From Fomitopsis serialis (lineage: Eukaryota; Basidiomycota; Agaricomycetes; Polyporales; Fomitopsidaceae), in NCBI RefSeq assembly GCF_022376445.1, contig NW_025954984.1, positions 186,001 to 250,000 of the forward strand: DNA of 64,000 nucleotides, read 5' to 3'. Under the pieces are notes generated by a model that ran no database searches, was not told the DNA's origin, and saw only the letters and a program-made list of their open reading frames with translations. Both the position numbers and the translations under genes were made by a program. The first letter of the stretch is position 1. Each line of letters begins with the position of its first letter. This document shows, piece by piece, positions 53,647-63,246 of this stretch.

Positions 53647-56600
53647 TTGCACCTACCCGTATTCGTGAGAGGAAAAGACGCCGACACCGAAGTGAATGCT
53701 CTTGTGGACAGTGGAGCCATGGCAGTATTCATACATCCCCGCCTAGTCATCCGACTACGACTAGGAACCAAACGACTACGACGACCGATCCCCGTTTTTA
53801 ACGTAGACGGGACCCCTAACCAAGTCAAAACCATAGAAGAAAAAGTCTTCCTACGCTACCGATGGAACGACACCATGCGTGTTACCACCGCATATGTCGC
53901 CAGCATCGGCAAGCAGGACTTAATCCTTGGTTACAACTGGTTGAAGAGGGAGAACCCACGTATTGACTGGAAGAGAAGCATCTTCCGATTCCCCGACCCA
54001 CCAACGCAAGCCCAGCTACAGCAAGCTGAGCCTGCTATTCGTACCATCAAAACAGAACCCCTGCACGCCACGATAGAAGAAATTCCCGATCCAGAATTCG
54101 AACGCGAAACTATTCCTGACACCGCTCCCAAGACTATAGAAGAGGACTTCAACCCAGAAGTTGAACTTCGAGCCATGATGACGGACGTAGCAAATGACGA
54201 AGTGCTGATGTCCTACGTCAAAGGAGAACCCATGGTATACATGACGACATCACAGGAAGTTCCCCTCACCCAGGAACATGTTCAAGACATCGGAACATCC
54301 TCCCCGCACTCCGTCAATCGATTCATCCGCACCACGACTGGAAGGATCCTCCCTGCCGCGTTTTCTATTGGTCACGTAACTACCGCTACGGAGCTAGCAG
54401 CCGCCAGTCACAAGGACGATAAACCGAAGGAACTGAAGGAAATGGTACCCGAATACCTTCATGAGTTCCTATCGGTCTTTGACAAAGGCACGGCAGCTCG
54501 ACTCCCTGAGCACACGGAATATGACCACGAGATCAACCTGAAACCGGATTTCACGGAGCTCAAAACGCAGATCTATCCTCTGAATCCAGCGCAACGGATA
54601 GAACTTGATAAGTTCATCAAGGAAAACGAGTCCAAAGGGTATATCCGACCGTCTAAATCTCCTATGGCAAGCCCATTCTTCTTCGTTGCGAAGAAGGATG
54701 GCACTTGGAGACCCTGTCAGGACTACCGGAAGCTGAACGAAAACACGGTCAAGGATCGCTATCCCCTCCCCCTTATCTCAGATCTCATGGACAAATTCAA
54801 GCACGCAAAGATCTTTACCAAGATGGATCTTCGCGCTGGCTACAACAACGTCCGTGTAAAAGAGGGAGACGAATGGAAAGCTGCATTCGCAGTACCCGGT
54901 ACAGATGGCGGTCCTCCTCGACTCTTCGAACCAACGGTCATGTTCTTTGGTCTATGCAACTCGCCGTCCACCTTCCAGCGAATGATGAATGTCATCTTCG
55001 CCGACATGCTTGAAGAAGGTTGGATGGTGATTTATATGGACGACATCCTCATCTACTCGGCCAACCTCGACGACCACCATGAACGAACACGACGAGTCAT
55101 TGCACGCTTGAAGGAACACGACCTCTATCTCAAACCCGAGAAATGTTTCTTCGACGTAGAAGAAGTGGAATTCTTAGGCATGATCATCCGACCCGGACAT
55201 ATAGGCATGGACCCGATCAAAGTTAACGGCATCACGCACTGGCCTGTCCCAACATGTGTCAAACATGTACGATCCTTCGTCGGATTCGCCAACTTTTATA
55301 GGAAGTTTATCCACCACTTCTCTGACCGAGTACGCCCGCTCGTCGATCTCACTAAGAAGAACGTCACTTGGCACTGGAACGCGGAACAACAGACAGCATT
55401 CGAGGACCTGAAAGACGAGTTTACCAAAGCTCCGGTCCTCATCATGCCAGATGAAGCCAAACCGTTCATTCTCGAATGCGATTCCTCGAAGTTTGCAGTC
55501 GGCGGCGCACTATTGCAAAAGGACGCCAATGATGAACTGCACCCGTGCAGTTTCTTTTCGCAATCCTTGAACCCCGCCGAACGGAACTATGAAATCTATG
55601 ACCGCGAATTGCTAGCGATCATACGCGGTCTTGATGCATGGCAGCAGTACTTGCTCGGTTCCCCACACACGTTGGCCATTCGATCCGATCATCGCAACCT
55701 CACGTACTGGAAGAAAGCCCAAAAGCTTAATCGACGACAGGCACGATGGCTCCTTCAACTTTCCGAATACGACTACGAACTGCAACACGTCCCAGGATCG
55801 CAGATGACTGTTGCAGATGCTCTATCACGACGACACGATCACGACGACGGATCTGAAGACAATGATGAACTGGTCATGCTACCATCCTCCGTCTTTGCTC
55901 GCGCCGTCAATATCACACTGAAGGACCAGATCACCGCCGCACACGACGTAGACCCCATGATTCGGGAAGCACTTGATGCGCTCCTCGGAAAGGGACCACC
56001 GCCTGCGCGCACGTCACTCGAAGACTGGGCAACTGATGGACAACTTGTCTGGTACCGGGGCAAAGTATATGTTCCTCCGGATGAACATCTACGACGACGT
56101 ATCATTCGGTTGCACCACGATCTCCCTGCCGCAGGACATCCTGGTATCGACGGCACCAAAGTTCTCGTACAACGAGGCTACTGGTGGCCTGGAATGACAC
56201 ACTCGATCTCGGAATACGTCAAAGGATGCGCACCCTGCCAGCAGATGAAACCTAACACGCATCCCACGAAGGTCCCGCTCTACCCTATCCCCGCTTCGCT
56301 TCCCACCCGCCCTATGTCAACGATTACGATGGACTACATCACACACCTTCCGCCCACTCCGGAGGGATACGACTCTTGCTTAGTCGTTGTGGACCACGAC
56401 TCTACGAAGGGGGTAATTTATACGCCTTGCACCGAATCTGAAGACGCTGCAGACACTGCTCGCATGCTACACGACACGGTTTACCGACGATTTGGACTCC
56501 CAGATCACATGATCTCCGACCGAGGACCCCAGTTCGCGTCTAGAGTCATGAGAGAACTGTGCAAAATCCTTCAGATTGACCAACGAATCTCTACGGCGTA

Positions 56601-57420
56601 CCACCCTCAGACGGACGGACAAACGGAACGAGCAAATCAAGAGCTTGAGGTTTACCTTCGTATCCTCTGCGCAAACAATCCTGAAACCTGGGCATCAATG
56701 CTTCCCGACGCCGAGTTTGCACATAACTCTAGGAAGCATTCTACGATCAAGATGTCCCCGTTCTATGCAATGATGGGATACGAACCTCGCTCCATCCCAG
56801 CCGTTCACGAACCCACGAACATTCCCTCAGTTGAAGAACGACTCAACAATCTACAACAAGTTCGGAAAGAAGCCGAAGCCACGATGGAACTCGCACAACG
56901 CATGGTAGAAGACCGTATCCGCAAGGGATCACCGACGTTTCAGAAAGGACAGAAGGTCTGGCTAGACTCGAAGAACCTTCATCTCCCTTATCCATCCCGG
57001 AAACTATCGCCTAAACGGGAAGGACCATTTGCAATCACGGAAGTCATGGGACGCGGAGTCTATAGACTAGCACTACCGAAGCAATGGCGAATCCATCCCG
57101 TCTTCCACGCCGGTCTTCTTTCCCCATATAAAACGACGGACACTCACGGTCCCAATCACACGATGCCACCACCTGACCTTATCGACGGAGAAGAAGAATA
57201 CGAAGTGGAGCAAATTATCAATCACCGAGGAAGTTCCAGTCGGAGACAGTACTATGTGTCATGGTGCGGTTATCCTTCGTCAGCCAACGAATGGATACCG
57301 GAACGGAACCTAACCGGAACATCAGATGATCTCCTCTTGGAGTATAAGACAAAGCATCGCATTGGAGTCGTCCGCATCGACTTCAACCACGAAGACGATA
57401 ACCCACTTCCAGTTCTCTGA
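53647..57420 (+). CDS. pol: Pol polyprotein with C-terminal chromodomain
   Basis: The frame is open upstream through the gag stop, in the -1 frame relative to gag, and has no ATG near its beginning, so it is probably made as a Gag-Pol fusion. Numbered from 53647: protease ALVDSGAM (D at about 21); RT with KKDGTWRPCQDYRKLN, LRAGYNNVRVKEGDEWKAAF and YMDDILIYS (about 463); RNase H LECDSSKFAVGGALLQKD and NYEIYDRELLAII; integrase zinc region HHDLPAAGHPGIDG...CAPCQQMK; DDE residues in TMDYITHLPP, HMISDRGPQF and RANQELEVYLR. The chromodomain is EEYEVEQIINHRG...YYVSWCGYPSSANEWIPERN. Complete at 1,257 codons without a break. The chromodomain marks it as a chromovirus and suggests heterochromatin-directed integration. 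Confidence 0.93.
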   Translation: MHLPVFVRGKDADTEVNALVDSGAMAVFIHPRLVIRLRLGTKRLRRPIPVFNVDGTPNQVKTIEEKVFLRYRWNDTMRVTTAYVASIGKQDLILGYNWLKRENPRIDWKRSIFRFPDPPTQAQLQQAEPAIRTIKTEPLHATIEEIPDPEFERETIPDTAPKTIEEDFNPEVELRAMMTDVANDEVLMSYVKGEPMVYMTTSQEVPLTQEHVQDIGTSSPHSVNRFIRTTTGRILPAAFSIGHVTTATELAAASHKDDKPKELKEMVPEYLHEFLSVFDKGTAARLPEHTEYDHEINLKPDFTELKTQIYPLNPAQRIELDKFIKENESKGYIRPSKSPMASPFFFVAKKDGTWRPCQDYRKLNENTVKDRYPLPLISDLMDKFKHAKIFTKMDLRAGYNNVRVKEGDEWKAAFAVPGTDGGPPRLFEPTVMFFGLCNSPSTFQRMMNVIFADMLEEGWMVIYMDDILIYSANLDDHHERTRRVIARLKEHDLYLKPEKCFFDVEEVEFLGMIIRPGHIGMDPIKVNGITHWPVPTCVKHVRSFVGFANFYRKFIHHFSDRVRPLVDLTKKNVTWHWNAEQQTAFEDLKDEFTKAPVLIMPDEAKPFILECDSSKFAVGGALLQKDANDELHPCSFFSQSLNPAERNYEIYDRELLAIIRGLDAWQQYLLGSPHTLAIRSDHRNLTYWKKAQKLNRRQARWLLQLSEYDYELQHVPGSQMTVADALSRRHDHDDGSEDNDELVMLPSSVFARAVNITLKDQITAAHDVDPMIREALDALLGKGPPPARTSLEDWATDGQLVWYRGKVYVPPDEHLRRRIIRLHHDLPAAGHPGIDGTKVLVQRGYWWPGMTHSISEYVKGCAPCQQMKPNTHPTKVPLYPIPASLPTRPMSTITMDYITHLPPTPEGYDSCLVVVDHDSTKGVIYTPCTESEDAADTARMLHDTVYRRFGLPDHMISDRGPQFASRVMRELCKILQIDQRISTAYHPQTDGQTERANQELEVYLRILCANNPETWASMLPDAEFAHNSRKHSTIKMSPFYAMMGYEPRSIPAVHEPTNIPSVEERLNNLQQVRKEAEATMELAQRMVEDRIRKGSPTFQKGQKVWLDSKNLHLPYPSRKLSPKREGPFAITEVMGRGVYRLALPKQWRIHPVFHAGLLSPYKTTDTHGPNHTMPPPDLIDGEEEYEVEQIINHRGSSSRRQYYVSWCGYPSSANEWIPERNLTGTSDDLLLEYKTKHRIGVVRIDFNHEDDNPLPVL

Positions 57421-57449
57421 ATCTTCTTCGTCTCATCGCTCTACTCGAC

Positions 57450-59231
57450 ATGTCTCGCTTTGCCATCGCCCGCACTCCATCCCCCATTCTCCCCACTCCC
57501 CTCCTCGCCGAAACTCGTCGACTCTTCTCTGAACGACCCGAGTTGCAGGAAGCCCCCGATACCCGCGTAAACTGGAGGATGGTCCAACACCTCTTCCTAG
57601 ATCCCGACACCCAGCTCATCGACCTCGCCTACCCCCCTGTCGAGATCCCCCTCACAAACGCGGAACAACACGACTCCCTCGACGCTTTGGTCGGCGTATA
57701 CGATGCCATAACCGAGGTCACGATGAGGAGACATCTACGTCAGGACATCGTGGCAGAGTTCTTAGCGTACGAGCGAGACGCCGTCGGTGCTCTCACAGCG
57801 GCTCTTGAAACGTTGGAGCACACACGTTTCCCGGAGCTCCTCGCGCACAACGATCCCGACGCACGTGACCCCACGAACCTTGTGTACCCCGGAAGAGACG
57901 CGACCCGTGACGACCTCGTCCCCGAAGCAGCACGAGCCCTCATCGACAATAGAACCGTGTGTTTCCTGGGGTGCAACAACGAGCAGCGACATCGCGTCCT
58001 TGATTGTTTCCTGTATACCTGCCCCAAGTGCCGACGTACGGCCCCGGGCCATACAAACCGTGCATGTCCCCAGGTGGGACCAGCGACGACGCACGGTCGA
58101 CGTCTTTCCGAGATCCTCGCTGCCGACATCCTTTCCGAATCGCACCTCGTCCGGCTTACCAACGCCGCTCAACGAGGAGCACGACAACTCGCCGAAGAAA
58201 CCGACGAGAATAACCTCGCAGAACCGTATTCCCTTCGACAGCGCACCTCTCGTCGTCGTCGACACCTCCCTCCATCTCCCTACCCGACGGCTCGATATTA
58301 CGCCGTAGCTCGAGGCCGACTTCCGGGGATCTACCGGATAGGTACGCACGCGGTCTTGAGCCGATTGTACCGTTCCGGAACGCGAGGAATGGTATTCGAT
58401 ACTTGGGTGGAGGCCGAGAACTATATGCATGAGTGGCATATAGGTCCGTTCTACGATGAGGACTATGATGAGACGAACTCCGACGGAGGATTCCGCGGAA
58501 TCCTACCATCGGACCTCGTCGCACGACCTATACGTATCCCTACGCCACCTGCACATCTGCGTCGACCTCAAGGAATCCCTCCTCCCCGACCCTTATCACG
58601 CATCAATTCACCTCCTACGTCGCAGTCGGAGGAGGACTTCCATATCGAACCTACGCGGGCAGAACTGGCTGATGCACCGCCCAGGTACTCCCAACCTCCA
58701 CCGTACTCCGAAGAAGGACCCCTCGCTGCACCAACACCTCGACCCTCTTCCTCGTCGTCGTCCATGAATACCGACGGCTTCTTCACGCTTGAGGCCCAGC
58801 TTCTCGCGCAACAACGAGACGAAGGTCCGCGAGCATCTACGTCCACACATGCGGAAGAACTCGTCGACCAAATCTTCGGTCGACGAATCCTACAAGTCGT
58901 TTACGGTCCAGATGGGGAAGTCGTAGGGTATTCGGTTGGTATCAACAACGACGATCCCAATCGCACCTTCCTTACCCCTTCGGAAGTACCACCGGCCGTC
59001 GCGACTCGAAACACCAACGCCGCCATCTACCGAATCCGTGCCAATAGACGATCGGCAAGTATACCTCATGTCGGATCTCTTCAGGTGTTGGTCGAGTCCA
59101 ACGAGGAGTCTCGCTCGGTTGAAGACCAACCTTCGAGTCGAGTACCCTCTCCTTGGGACTTCAACAGCGACATCAACGACATGTATGCGGACGGTAACGA
59201 CGGCGGAGACGAACAAGATCCTGAGGCTTAG
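57450..59231 (+). CDS. ORF3 of the LTR element: zinc knuckle plus viroplasmin-like domain
   Basis: ATG at 57450 (MSRFAIARTPSPILPTPL), 29 bp after pol, 593 codons. The N-terminal 150 residues look helical (AEFLAYERDAVGALTAAL). At about residues 170-212 is a cysteine-rich stretch containing CPKCRRTAPGHTNRAC, a CX2CX6HX4C variant zinc knuckle. At about 280-332, YYAVARGRLPGIYRIGTH...GTRGMVFDTWVEAENYMHEW fits the viroplasmin/RNase H1 N-terminal fold, which binds RNA-DNA hybrids in other proteins. The rest is proline/serine-rich and disordered. An ORF after pol is unusual in chromoviruses. It is not envelope-like (no membrane segment). A nucleic-acid-binding role is inferred. Confidence 0.75.
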   Translation: MSRFAIARTPSPILPTPLLAETRRLFSERPELQEAPDTRVNWRMVQHLFLDPDTQLIDLAYPPVEIPLTNAEQHDSLDALVGVYDAITEVTMRRHLRQDIVAEFLAYERDAVGALTAALETLEHTRFPELLAHNDPDARDPTNLVYPGRDATRDDLVPEAARALIDNRTVCFLGCNNEQRHRVLDCFLYTCPKCRRTAPGHTNRACPQVGPATTHGRRLSEILAADILSESHLVRLTNAAQRGARQLAEETDENNLAEPYSLRQRTSRRRRHLPPSPYPTARYYAVARGRLPGIYRIGTHAVLSRLYRSGTRGMVFDTWVEAENYMHEWHIGPFYDEDYDETNSDGGFRGILPSDLVARPIRIPTPPAHLRRPQGIPPPRPLSRINSPPTSQSEEDFHIEPTRAELADAPPRYSQPPPYSEEGPLAAPTPRPSSSSSSMNTDGFFTLEAQLLAQQRDEGPRASTSTHAEELVDQIFGRRILQVVYGPDGEVVGYSVGINNDDPNRTFLTPSEVPPAVATRNTNAAIYRIRANRRSASIPHVGSLQVLVESNEESRSVEDQPSSRVPSPWDFNSDINDMYADGNDGGDEQDPEA

Positions 59232-59267
59232 TGGTCAACGCGGACGTCGACCATAGGAAGGGGCTTA

Positions 59268-59703
59268 TGTTACAAGTCGCCATATTACGTACATTTTCAT
59301 TTCCTTTTACTTGTTATCCCTAACCACCTCACGTGCATGAGGACCGGTTATGTACTATACCGCACCCGGACTATCATATGATAGCTGAACCTTGCTGACT
59401 CGTTTCTTCGTCATGATTACCACTCTCTTCGTCAGCGATGACATATCCTGACTCATGCTTACTATACGTCTTGACTCAGACTCGTTCACTTGTATATATA
59501 CCTGTACAATAGAGGTCGGACTCTTCAGTTCGACCTGGTTAGCAATCGACGCTAGCTTTCTCATACCGCTACCGCTTCGGAACTCGACTAGGACGAAGGG
59601 ACTTGCGTCCTTCCTAGGTCTAAGATACAGAACTCTTCTTTGAAGTTAGTAACCTTGCAAGCTTGTGGCTTGTAGTGTTCCACTCGCCTAGCTTCGCGTA
59701 ACA
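59268..59703 (+). repeat. 3' LTR (436 bp, without the nested element)
   Basis: TGTTAC...GTAACA, followed by duplication CACGG at 59704-59708. The TATA box TATATATA is at 59493-59500; the inferred transcript start AGTTCGACCT at 59527. It provides the empty-site sequence for the element nested in the 5' LTR. Confidence 0.93.
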
Positions 59704-60266
59704 CACGGGTGCACATGGGCGTCGGCGTCATGGCGGGTGAGTCGGGTTGGTGAAACCTGTGGCCTCGGACTCAGCAAGGATTTTGAAACAACTCTCACAG
59801 GCCTTCATAGAAAGATTGCTTTCGACTGGTCATCACGGCTAGTATAGTCCCCGTAGTCCCTCGTCTCAACCTCAGATCCTTTCGAATTCTCAAAGACTCG
59901 TTGGACAAGACCAGGACGCATGTGTATCAGCATGTATGCCGTCAAGACCCCGCGAGATATTGTTTATACACTCTTTTTCCATCATTAACGCCCTCGGAGG
60001 CAGCCCAGGGACTGATCCCTTCTCAAATGTGCCCTACTGAGTTGCATGTCGCCGTGTCGCATCTGTCTTTAGCACACCGAAGTGTCATTGTTTGCACCTC
60101 AAGTCAAGGTGAGTTGTTTGAAACGATGCGCCAAATCATACTCCTCAGACCGTGGTGTTTACCAACTGTCGCGCAAAGCTCATACAATACCACCACTGTC
60201 CCGCCTCCGACTGGTTCATGTCCCGACCAAACTTCCTTCCCATAACTGCGGCTGGGACACCGCGTC
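59704..60266. other. Intergenic region right of the retroelement
   Basis: About 560 bp of host sequence, beginning with the target duplication. No gene or repeat recognised. Confidence 0.5.
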
Positions 60267-60981
60267 CTACGATACCCCAAACGACACCTGCGCCCTCGTC
60301 TCGCTCGCGGCTTTGTTCTCTATCGCACGTTCGCGTGCCCTGCGCTCGCGCTCGAGAAATACGAACGACGCGACAACCTGATCGCGGATCTCTTGCGCCT
60401 GGCCTTCCAATGAGAGGGTCGCGACCAAGCCTCCATCATCAGTGAGGGTCCGGCGGAAGCTTGCAATAGGAAACGCGGTCTGTTCTGCCGTGTAGAGCTA
60501 GGGGCAAGTTCCTTCCGGTCAGCTGCGAAACACGACATAGCTTGAGCAAAAGGCCTAGTACTAACCGCCAGGGTTTCGCGAGCGCGGTTCTCCCGCCATT
60601 TGTACTTGCGCCCTCTCTTGTCCTTCATCGTCACATCCCTGTCGCTCATCATTAGCATGTCACCGCCCCCATACTGCACGACATCGATGCAGCCGTTCCG
60701 ACTGAAAGCACACACCGTCCGAACGGCATGATGCTCTTGCTCAGCCACTTGCCATACGCCACAGACTTGTCCTCGCCGACCCTCACCTTGGACGAGCCCC
60801 AACCGAGGTCGGACGTCTCGAGAGTGGCTACGTTCGCGCCGGATGCGTCGCTCACGCGGATGGCAGAGCCTCGTGCAGTGCGCGTCGCGCTCACTGTGTA
60901 GAGAGGTCTACCATCTGAAGAGAGGGTGGTGTTGAGTGGATTGTCGGGTTGGAGAGTGAGGGTCAGTGCGGGCGCGTCCAT
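60267..60981 (-). CDS. DUF6593-like protein, copy 2
   Basis: Start ATG 60981 (MDAPALTLTLQPDNPLNTTL); an in-frame ATG at 61017 would add 12 residues. Core SSDGRPLYTVSATRT, VATLETSDLGWGSSKVRVGE and WLSKSIMPFG. After an intron comes RDVTMKDKRGRKYKWREN. After another comes LYTAEQTAFPIASFRRTLTD, SLEGQAQEIRDQVVASFVFL and an ERERRARERAIENKAAS tail ending VSFGVS. The exon pattern matches the copies at 46315 and 61554, but the last exon is more divergent. Function unknown. Divergent from the next copy across about 570 bp. Confidence 0.7.
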
Positions 60982-61553
60982 GGTAGCTGCCCTCAGCGTG
61001 TCGGCTTCAGCATGCAATCAGGATGATCTACTGCGCTGCTGAGATGTGTGCTCGCAGTCGGACCAGCAGGTCATTTTGCATGTTCAGCTAGCGGACTCGG
61101 AGCCCGCCGTATTCAAGGCTGTGCCGCGAGCTTGAGACTGCCGTTCAAGTCACTCGCGGCATCTCTGCGGCGGAGGAGACAGACCGCAGTCTGAGCGCGC
61201 TCCGACGAGCCACAAGACCACGAACAACGACTGCCAAGCACAAATATATGCGCAATGCGCATGCCTGGCACTGTACGGTCAGGGGCAAAATGCGGGGAAC
61301 GACGAGCGTCCCATGTGACCTACCAGCGATGTTAATCGTCTCGCGATGTCCGTTCTGGCCCCGGACCTTGCGCTCATCCAAGGGTTCGAACCTATATATC
61401 AACCATATGTAGACAGTGCATAACAGCAAAGGCGCGCCTGCAGTCTGCGTCGCCCGATAAATGCTGCCCCTGAGACAACCACTTATAGAACAAGCCTCGC
61501 ACCCGAGTCCGCGCCGGACGTTCGCCACGCAACCCCCACCATAGCACTGCACG
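60982..61553. other. Shared upstream region of two divergent DUF6593-like genes
   Basis: About 570 bp. TATA-like stretches occur at about 61243-61250 (AAATATATG) and 61392-61399 (CTATATATC). No gene recognised. Probably a bidirectional promoter region. Confidence 0.5.
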
Positions 61554-62254
61554 ATGGCCGACCACCCTGAGATCATCATGCTCACACTCACCCCGGACAA
61601 TCCCTGTAACACGACTGTCACCGACGCATCCGGGAAGGTGCTCTACGTCGTGTACACCGAGAATGGCAAGAACGCATCCACGACGCGCGTTTTCGAGGGC
61701 AACTCCGACACCGTCGTCGCGGAGCTGCAGTGGTCGGACACGGGCCTAGTCCTCGGGAAGGTCACGCTCCGAGGAGGAAAGACGGTGCCTACGCGCGAAT
61801 GGATGAGCAAGAGCAAGATACCGTTCAATGAGTGAGTAGTGCCGCCTCTTGAATTGGTGGGGGAAATGAACGGAGAAATGTAGCAGCGTGGCGTTCAAAG
61901 ACGAGAGTGGAAGGCGGTATAAGTGGAAGGGACTCTCACCTGGGCGGGCATTGGAGGTCAGTCGAACCACTGGCGCTTTACTCCATCTTCCATGAACAGT
62001 TCTTCCCGCATACAGCTCTATACGGAAGATGACGGCTTCAAACAGCCCATCGCGGGATTCCACAAGTCCATCACAGACCGGAGGGTGGCCCCCCGAGAGT
62101 GACCCCGGCGACGTTACGACTCGCGCCACGCGCGGACGAGCTTCGCGAGTTGGCGGTGTGCTCATTCTTGTTCCTTGAAATTGACAGAAGGACGAAGGAG
62201 AAGAGTTTCGGTGAGACGGGGTTGAGGATGATGGCCAGCCCGGGTGTCATTTGA
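61554..62254 (+). CDS. DUF6593-like protein, copy 3
   Basis: MADHPEIIMLTLTPDNPCNT, TDASGKVLYVVYTENGK, VAELQWSDTGLVLGKVTLRG and WMSKSKIPFN. After an intron comes VAFKDESGRRYKWKGLSPGR, then LYTEDDGFKQPIAGFHKSI. The frame then breaks at the C run 62089-62094. With one more C it continues through RADELRELAVCSFLFLEIDR to MASPGVI and a stop at 62252-62254, as in copy 1. Closest in the window to copy 1. No signal peptide; function unknown. Confidence 0.72.
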
Positions 62255-62554
62255 ATATTGGGTATGTATATGGAACCAAGGCTGTTGGCACAAATGGGAC
62301 AAGACGATGCTGCACAGTTAGTGACCGAGTAAGGCATTGAGGATTTTTCTGCTCATGCTGCCAAGTGAGATGGCATTGAGAATGCCTACGGTAGTGATGA
62401 GCTATGCGACTGTTCAACAGTGTGAAGCCCAGATCATCCAGCAATGTTTGCGTCGTCTCGCGGAGGAAGTCGTCAACGACATACATTCATTTGTGAGCTT
62501 ATAGCAAAGGCTGAATCGCAAAAAGGTCTTCAGAGGTCCGACGAACGTATGGTG

Positions 62555-62986
62555 CTAGTGTTGCATTGGCTCAGGGCCTTTCCCTCCGTTACTCTTCTTC
62601 GCCAGCTCGTTTCTACGCGATGTCAGTAAGTATCCTAGAGCGGAAGCGAATGTTGGACGCACCTTAGCTGCACACTGAAATCGTCCTCGATGTCATCGTC
62701 GTCCCAGTTATCCTCCCAGAGCTTATCCCCACCACTCTTCGCCGCCCCCGGTGGCGCACCGCCGAGATGTGCCAAGTCGGTTTGCGAATCATCCCAGTCT
62801 ATCATGCATGCGGTGAGCACCCATGTACCGGGATGCCTATGGCGAGTTGCTTGACGCACCTGCAACAGTGAACTCCTCGAACTCATCGTCCTCCTCGAGC
62901 ATGCCCAGGTGGGGCACGGACTGCTCGCCCTTGGGCTCTCCCTCCTTTGCTTCTGGGGCTTTTGACGAAGATGCTGCTGTAGACAT
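62555..62986 (-). CDS. SEM1: SEM1/DSS1, small subunit of the 26S proteasome lid
   Basis: Very acidic, largely disordered protein of about 90 residues that stabilises the proteasome lid and also takes part in TREX-2 and, in many species, BRCA2 complexes. Three exons: MSTAASSSKAPEAKEGEPKG...EEDDEFEEFTVA; DWDDSQTDLAHLGG...KLWEDNWDDDDIEDDFSVQL; and RNELAKKSNGGKGPEPMQH with the stop at 62555. The two DW/EDNWDDDD acidic boxes are the family hallmark. Introns are short and canonical (second one gtgcgt...tag). Complete. Confidence 0.93.
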
Positions 62987-63246
62987 GGTCGCTGTGTAGG
63001 TGAAGGAAAGATGGGCTGTCGACCGGAGCAAACGGATGTGCACAGTTCGACGCGTGGATCGAGGACGGGGACGCGTCAGACTCGGTCGTGGGAACTTGAT
63101 CATGTGCGGAGACACGATCGGTGACCGCGACGCGTCTGTGGCTGCCACTCAGCGCTGCGACCAGTACATACTCACTCAGTCCCAGTGCTGTCTCTGCTTT
63201 TCCCTACCTCGCGACCACGCCACCAGTCACACCCTAGTATACAAAT

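Larger units (their letters stand above)
51345..59703 (+). mobile_element. Ty3/Gypsy chromovirus LTR retrotransposon, 8,359 bp
   Basis: Two LTRs of 436 bp (the left one enlarged by a nested insertion) begin TGTTAC and end GTAACA, and appear identical by eye. The flanking 5-bp duplication CACGG is at 51340-51344 and 59704-59708. Order: LTR, primer-binding site, gag, pol (protease, RT, RNase H, integrase, chromodomain), an extra ORF3, purine tract AGGAAGGGG, LTR. All frames are long and open, so this is a young and possibly active copy. It is inserted between the transporter gene and a DUF6593-like gene, in no visible gene. Confidence 0.92.

Noticed and set aside
57450..59231. ORF3 as an envelope gene
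   Set aside because: No signal peptide, no transmembrane segment and no cleavage motif; it has a zinc knuckle and a soluble viroplasmin-like domain instead.
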